From NCBI GenBank assembly GCA_035772785.1, contig JAOCPU010000035.1, positions 1-64,000 on the forward strand: 64,000 nucleotides of DNA, read 5' to 3'. The translations under genes were made by a program, and so were the position numbers. The notes under the pieces were generated by a model. It made no database searches and was not told where the DNA came from. It saw only the letters and a list, made by a program, of their open reading frames with translations. The first letter of the stretch is position 1; the number at the start of each line of letters is the position of its first letter. Of this stretch, positions 59,515 to 64,000 are shown piece by piece. Source of the DNA: Phlebiopsis flavidoalba (Eukaryota > Basidiomycota > Agaricomycetes > Polyporales > Phanerochaetaceae).

Positions 59515-62107
59515 TTAAACTAAACAGACTTGGGAAGGGTGGACAAAAGCATACGGAGGGAGACTGGGTTTTGATTGGCACCCGAATGGTTTGTAACAGA
59601 TTGCCTCATAAAAGGTTATCCGCATGGGTACTGCGAAGCAGGCTTTTGGAACCGGCGACTGCACCGGTAGTAGACGTCGTGACCGACGTGGGGCCCTCGA
59701 CACGCATGTCGGCAACCGGAGAATCCGGTCGTGAAGACGAGATGGAGTGATGATCGTCTTCGATAGGGCCATTCTAATGGGCAAAAAAGTACCGGCCGAG
59801 ATGGTCTGACGAGTCGCTTCGTTGAGAGCCTCGCCACCGATACTCAACGCTGGCGAGCGGAGTGTGTGGCGGAGAGTCCGGGGATATGTCCATGAGATCC
59901 GAGGGTGCTGGGGGTGGTGGAGGAATGGTGGCGGGTGCCATCGATGTAACGTTATTGATCGGAGGTGGACCGTAGAGCTTTAGGTACGAATGGTGGCGCA
60001 GTAGCTTGAAGGAGTTAGACCCCTGAGTTTTGATGTGGAAGGCGGTACAAATGATGCTGTCTGTGTAGGAGTCCTAGGCTGGGGTACGCCGTTCGTTGGG
60101 GAGACTTGGTGCTCCGTGATGGAAAGATTTCTGTGGCGGCTCCTTGGGTGTTGATGCAGACAACGTGGCAGAAGAGGATGCAGTATGGGAAGTTAGAGGT
60201 GGCAGGCTTGGGAGGTTTAGACTTAAATGTGGAAGAGTGTCGGCGGTTGAGTCGGGGCCAACAGTGACGCCATTGGGTGGGAGTAGGTGAAGTGGAAGTT
60301 AGGAGAATGCAGACGGACCTACAGCAGGTGGAGAGGGGCAGCAGCTAGCGCCACTGGTTGCTGAGGTCTGGCAGGGCAGGGCTTACTCGGCGAACGTTCT
60401 TGCCTTTCTTCTTTTTTGTGCTCTTTGGCTTTGGTGGTCCTGCGTCCGTTTTCGTCGATCCTTCGCAACCTCAGCCGTCCGCGTATCAATCCCCGATCGT
60501 CTCACCCTCCTCAAGCTCACCAACGACCCCGCATCGTCCGCGCGCCGACACCCGGTACTAACGGTAACCACCTCACAGCCTGATGTGCTCCTTACCCTCA
60601 CCTGGCTAACACTGTCGCTTTCCTGCAAGCTGTGCGCGCCACTTCCGCAGACGGAAACTCAATCAGCGCCTTGCCCAACTTAACGTTAAGATCAACCTCG
60701 TGGAGAAATGGTGCCAAACTTCGATGCTCCACCCCACGCACAAAAGCCTGCGTACGGAACCTTTTAGGTAAAAGCTCCATGACAAAGCGTTCGCGCGGGA
60801 TTTGGAGGAGGAAATGTTCGGCGATGGAGAGGTGTAAGTCCATGTTGGCTCCCAGGGTCTGCGTCAGGAGTCATGCCTATGGTCTTCCTCAATGCAGGAG
60901 GTCTTTGCGGAGGTTCTGTCGCTGGATCGGTGTCTTGTGGGGCAACGACGGGTTGAGGTGTGGCGGAGCTTTGCGTCAAAGTGAGGTTGTAGAGTGAGGC
61001 GTGGGAGGTAGATTCATGAAAGGCAAAGTCATATGGAGGTAGGCTGGGGAGGAAGCGGAAGGGGGAGAATACGGGTAGTGGAAAATGCATGTCTGGCGGA
61101 GGGAGGGGAGGAATTCGAAATCGACATCGAAAGTCTTGATATAACATAGGCTTCGAGGAAGAGAGGATGGTAGGAGGAGAAGTGAAGGGCCGGCGCAAAC
61201 GACGGCGAAATAGTGATTGAAATGCGTAATAGACGATAATCCGGCAGGATGTCTGCGGGAATGTAGGGGTTAACGTCGGTGGAGGAAGGTCCGGACCCTT
61301 GCAAAGTTTTGACGAGCTGCAGCCATGGATTGTTGCGTGGCATTTGCGGTCGGGCTTCCATAAGTTCTTGTCTGCGACGTCTCTTCCTGGCTTTCTTAGT
61401 TTCCCGGGAGGTGCACCTGGTGACAGGCGACCTTGGTCTAGAAGGAAGCGGCTGGACACCCGACGTATGCAGACGCTGCCTGGGAGAAACAGGGCTATCA
61501 TTTCTCTCTTGCGTTTTTGTGTGCCCACTGACGGCACCGCTGTTCATATCTAGTGCGTGTACAGAATATGTGACATCAGCGTGAAAAGGAGGTTCCGGAT
61601 ACGTACCATGCATGAAGTGCGCTTTAGGGGTCCCCATGAGTGTAGGTATCCATGTTATTGATGTTCCCCGCTGAGGTATATGAAAGAGTCGCGCTGTCTT
61701 CGTAGAAATAACCACCTTGATAGTCGTCGTCGTATTGTAACTCCATGCCTTCACGCGGAGAGGAGGACAGAGCCGCTGCTCGAGCTCGAGCTCTACGATT
61801 GCCTCATCCTCGTCGTCCGAGATGACTATCGGTGAGCTTAGAGAGCCTGCACCGTATACCGTCATAGCTGATATCGTGGAAAGATGCGCAGTGCGCCAAC
61901 AAAGTGCTCGTGCAGTGGTGGTGGTAGTAAATCAAGACCGCGGAGAACTCTCGACTCAAGCATAAACTGGGTCACGTGGTCACGGCGTGGGAGCCTGCGA
62001 GGCTGGATCCCAATTCTCGCTCGTTCTTTGAGATGACCACGACTCATGCCCTTATGGGATTCGCCGTAGAGAATTCGGGTACCGAGTGAACGGGTAATGG
62101 TCGGCAT
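59515..62107 (-). CDS. Uncharacterised Pro/Ser-rich protein with ISDDEDE motif
   Basis: It possibly starts at ATG 62107 (MPTITRSLGTRILYGESHKG). A first exon with a basic stretch is followed, after a frame or exon change near 61865, by SSPIVISDDEDEAIVELELE and a hydrophilic region. An intron follows MGTPKAHFMHG (GTACGT...GCACTAG). A lysine/arginine cluster (SRETKKARKRRRRQELMEAR, nuclear-localisation-like) and STDVNPYIPADILPDYRLLR come next. Further left are FHESTSHASLYNLTL, DLHLSIAEHFLLQIPRERFV + MELLPKRFRTQAFVRGVEHR near 60.8 kb, and long Pro/Ser-rich stretches (PKPKSTKKKKGKNVRRVS). It is probably nuclear and disordered. I know no family; it may extend to 58581. Confidence 0.45.
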
Positions 62108-62420
62108 GGCGGAATAGATCGAGAGCTTATCCGGTTTGAAGACCAAGCCGGAACCTCACACAATGGTCGGACATGCTGTGTACCTTTAGCTGAGTTCTGT
62201 GAGGTAAGGTATACACACGATCCACCCTATCTGCTTGAGCATGTTGATTGACAGAGAGGTTCCGGGTTCACAGCTCACGACCATGATTGTCCACCAAGAA
62301 CAGTGCAACGAATATCTAGTGCACCAACGTGTTGACCTGAGCTTGAGGGACATGCCCGGACGTCCTTCGGCCACCATATTGTCTATAAGTATGAGCATTG
62401 AAAGAGTAGACAATGATATG

Positions 62421-62900
62421 TTAATGTGCAGAGTCGCCTTGTTCCCGTTGTATGAGACCGAGACGCCCACGATAACTCCGTCCGCGAGGATGTCTTGCGG
62501 CTTTGTTGCGGTCCTTCCTGTGACTGGTGCTCCGCCTTCTTGATGAATTCGGCTTTGACAGCTTTTGCACGGGCAATCTAAGCAGTGCAAGGAAGTTATT
62601 GAGCTCCAATGGGTAGCCTGACTTGACGGAGTACGGAGTCGTACCTCTTGCGTTCTGTGGAGACACTCTAAGTAATCGTCCGCTTGCACGCGACATTGAG
62701 AGGGGCTGTCCGTCGAAGCGTAACACTATAGCGTAGGAGATCTGTTTTGAGTTTCTGGTTCAAACATTGTCCTGACGCACCTTGGAGAGAACTCCTGCCA
62801 GAACGCGAAAACACCGAGACTGGCCTAACATACGGTTACTCACCAAAAACCTGCCAGGTGAAACAGAAATCATACCTCCGTTAAAACCAAAACCCGACTA
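62421..62900 (-). CDS. Mitochondrial complex I subunit NDUFS5 (15-kDa, CX9C)
   Basis: This is an accessory subunit of NADH:ubiquinone oxidoreductase facing the intermembrane space. Reading right to left, SGFGFNGG (about 62.9 kb) is followed by an intron of about 60 bp and a noisy RCFPFWQEFSK equivalent (RCF..FWQEF..SK). A second intron (GTGCGT...CGCTATAG) leads to CYASTDSPSQCRVQADDYLE + CLHRTQE, where CYASTDSPSQC is a CX9C motif. A third intron (GTACGACT...CTGCTTAG) leads to IARAKAVKAEFIKKAEHQSQ. The tail, LGLIQREQGDSAH then TAA at 62421, is the most plausible end but requires a frame change. The ATG is damaged in this sequence (TGTAGTCGGG). It is divergent from GET5 with about 285 bp between starts. 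Confidence 0.75.
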
Positions 62901-63185
62901 CAGCAAGACTATATCAGTATTGGGACTGCAAGATGCATTTCAAGATGGGGCACGCACGCGGGCCATGAAAGAGGTTTTGTTGCTGTATGTGCTGGTGAGC
63001 GGAGGACTGAGGTCTTGTCACACGGTGTTACCCGACAGCGTGATAGGCTGTCACTAGTGACATGACGTGACCGTGTGTGGGAGAGGCGCCCATATAGTAG
63101 TACGTACAGCCTCGCGAATTCGAAGCGTGTTCCACACAAACCACGTCCTCAAATTCGCTGGCACCAAGACTCGACAGTACAAAAT

Positions 63186-64000
63186 ATGGCAGACCAAGCA
63201 GAAGTTAACTTTGTAACGGCGTTCGTCAACAATATATCACAGCAGACCCGTCAATTATCCGGATGATTTCCAGCCACCACTGGAGAGTTACATGAAGAGG
63301 GTGCCAACTTTACCGGTGAGTACCGCGTCGAATTCAAAGCTGTGCGACGATTTACGGGGGTCGCTTTTCCAGTTTGACGTACCAGCACCTCCCGAAATTA
63401 AGCGTGTAGCTGAGGTACCGGCTGGTACGTCTCGCAAGGCTCAGCGGTCGGCACACGCTGACCACCATCTCAGGTGCCATCAGCATAACCATCAAATCAA
63501 CGAAGCCCCCACAATCCTACACTCTATCCTTGCAACCCACAGACACCATCCAGTCGATCAAATCGCAGCTGGCAGCTGAGCCAGGCGCACCACCAGCAGA
63601 TGTGCAGCGGTTGCTCCTCAAGGGCAAGGCTCTCGCAGACGCGAAGCTGCTCAAGGAGTATGACGTGAAGGATGGGGACACAGCGAACCTCATGATAAAG
63701 CCAGGCTACCAATGGGATCCGACTGCCATTGCGAAACCAGAGGAGAAGCCAGAGGAAGCTCCCCCGTCGATTACCCTTGTCCCCGAGCCCCACAGTCGAA
63801 GTCAAGACATGGACATAGTCGTATACCGTCCGTCGTGCTTTCGCCTTCACCGTCTCTTACACCTCTTGCCGACGAGAAGCTGGTTGATATACCCCTTGTC
63901 CTCGACACATCGAATATCCCTACCAACCCTGAATCGCCTGGGCCTGACACACCGTATCACACCGTGATCTCAAAAACCGGAATTCTGGGCGCATCTTCAT
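63186..64000 (+). CDS. GET5: GET-pathway ubiquitin-like protein Get5/Mdy2, 3' partial
   Basis: This cytosolic partner of Get4 links the tail-anchored-protein chaperone Sgt2 to the Get3 targeting ATPase. ATG at 63186 begins MADQAEVNFVTAFVNNIS. After a one-base frame change, VNYPDDFQPPLESYMKRVPT completes the N-terminal Get4-binding region. An intron (GTGAGTACC...TTTTCCAG, about 63315-63372) leads to FDVPAPPEIKRVAEVPAGTS. The ubiquitin-like domain (about 63.47-63.71 kb) reads ITIKSTKPPQSYTLSLQPTD, TIQSIKSQLAAEPGAPPADV, QRLLLKGKALADAKLLKEYD, VKDGDTANLMIKPG. A Pro-rich linker follows, and SLTPLADEKLVDIPLVLDTS continues open to the window edge. The C-terminal dimerisation domain would be beyond it. 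Confidence 0.85.

Overview
The window looks like nuclear DNA from a basidiomycete fungus, most likely an Agaricomycete, perhaps a polypore. The evidence is short introns of about 50-65 bp with GT...AG ends, an intron-containing divergent H2A/H2B pair, and families typical of mushroom-forming fungi: a TPR-CHAT protein, DUF6533-type 7TM proteins, a macrophage-activating-glycoprotein homologue and a GH79 enzyme. Nothing prokaryotic is present (no operons, CRISPR or Shine-Dalgarno sites).

A key caveat is that almost every conserved gene is broken by scattered 1-3 bp indels, mostly insertions. This includes the essential genes H2A, H2B and RLI1. I read it as an unpolished long-read contig rather than a field of pseudogenes. 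Genes were therefore recognised by joining homologous fragments across frames, and most exon ends are approximate.

Layout: 1-2.0 kb, remnants of two tandem SMYD-like SET genes on +, after a poly-C edge. 3.9-4.8 kb, an unrecognised + gene. 4.9-10.4 kb, a long TPR-CHAT gene on -. 11.8-13.4 kb, protoporphyrinogen oxidase (HEM14) on +. 13.7-15.0 kb, a 7TM protein on -. 18.4-19.2 kb, a single-pass membrane protein on +. 20.3-21.9 kb, divergent H2B (-) and H2A (+). 23.7-26.4 kb, RLI1/ABCE1 on +. 26.7-28.3 kb, a DUF6533-type 7TM protein on -. 29.8-33.6 kb, an SNT1/NCoR-like double-SANT corepressor on +. 33.6-40.3 kb, gene-poor and AT-rich in its second half. 40.4-42.2 kb, a secreted GH79 glycosidase on -. 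43.4-48.2 kb, a large beta-rich plus coiled-coil protein on -. 48.7-50.1 kb, a hypothetical protein on -. 51.5-53.5 kb, the GPI-transamidase subunit GPI17/PIG-S on +. 53.8-56.1 kb, a GPI-anchored-looking MAG homologue on +, split by a transposon. 56.3-57.4 kb, an aldo-keto reductase on -. 58.6-62.1 kb, uncharacterised SDDED-containing protein(s) on -. 62.4-62.9 kb, complex I subunit NDUFS5 on -. 63.2 kb to the right edge, GET5/MDY2 on +, partial.

The most notable finds are three structurally defined non-autonomous DNA transposons that carry no transposase. A 698-bp element (50,715-51,412) has 20-bp inverted ends, an 8-bp target duplication and seven TTTGTACCC-type internal repeats. A 979-bp element (54,636-55,614) sits inside the MAG coding sequence with an 8-bp target duplication, and removing it restores the reading frame exactly. 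A 264-bp, nearly self-complementary MITE with a 9-bp target duplication is nested inside that element.

The genes are mostly unrelated housekeeping functions (chromatin, haem, ribosome recycling, GPI anchoring, complex I assembly, tail-anchored protein targeting) mixed with lineage-specific accessory genes. No metabolic cluster is evident.
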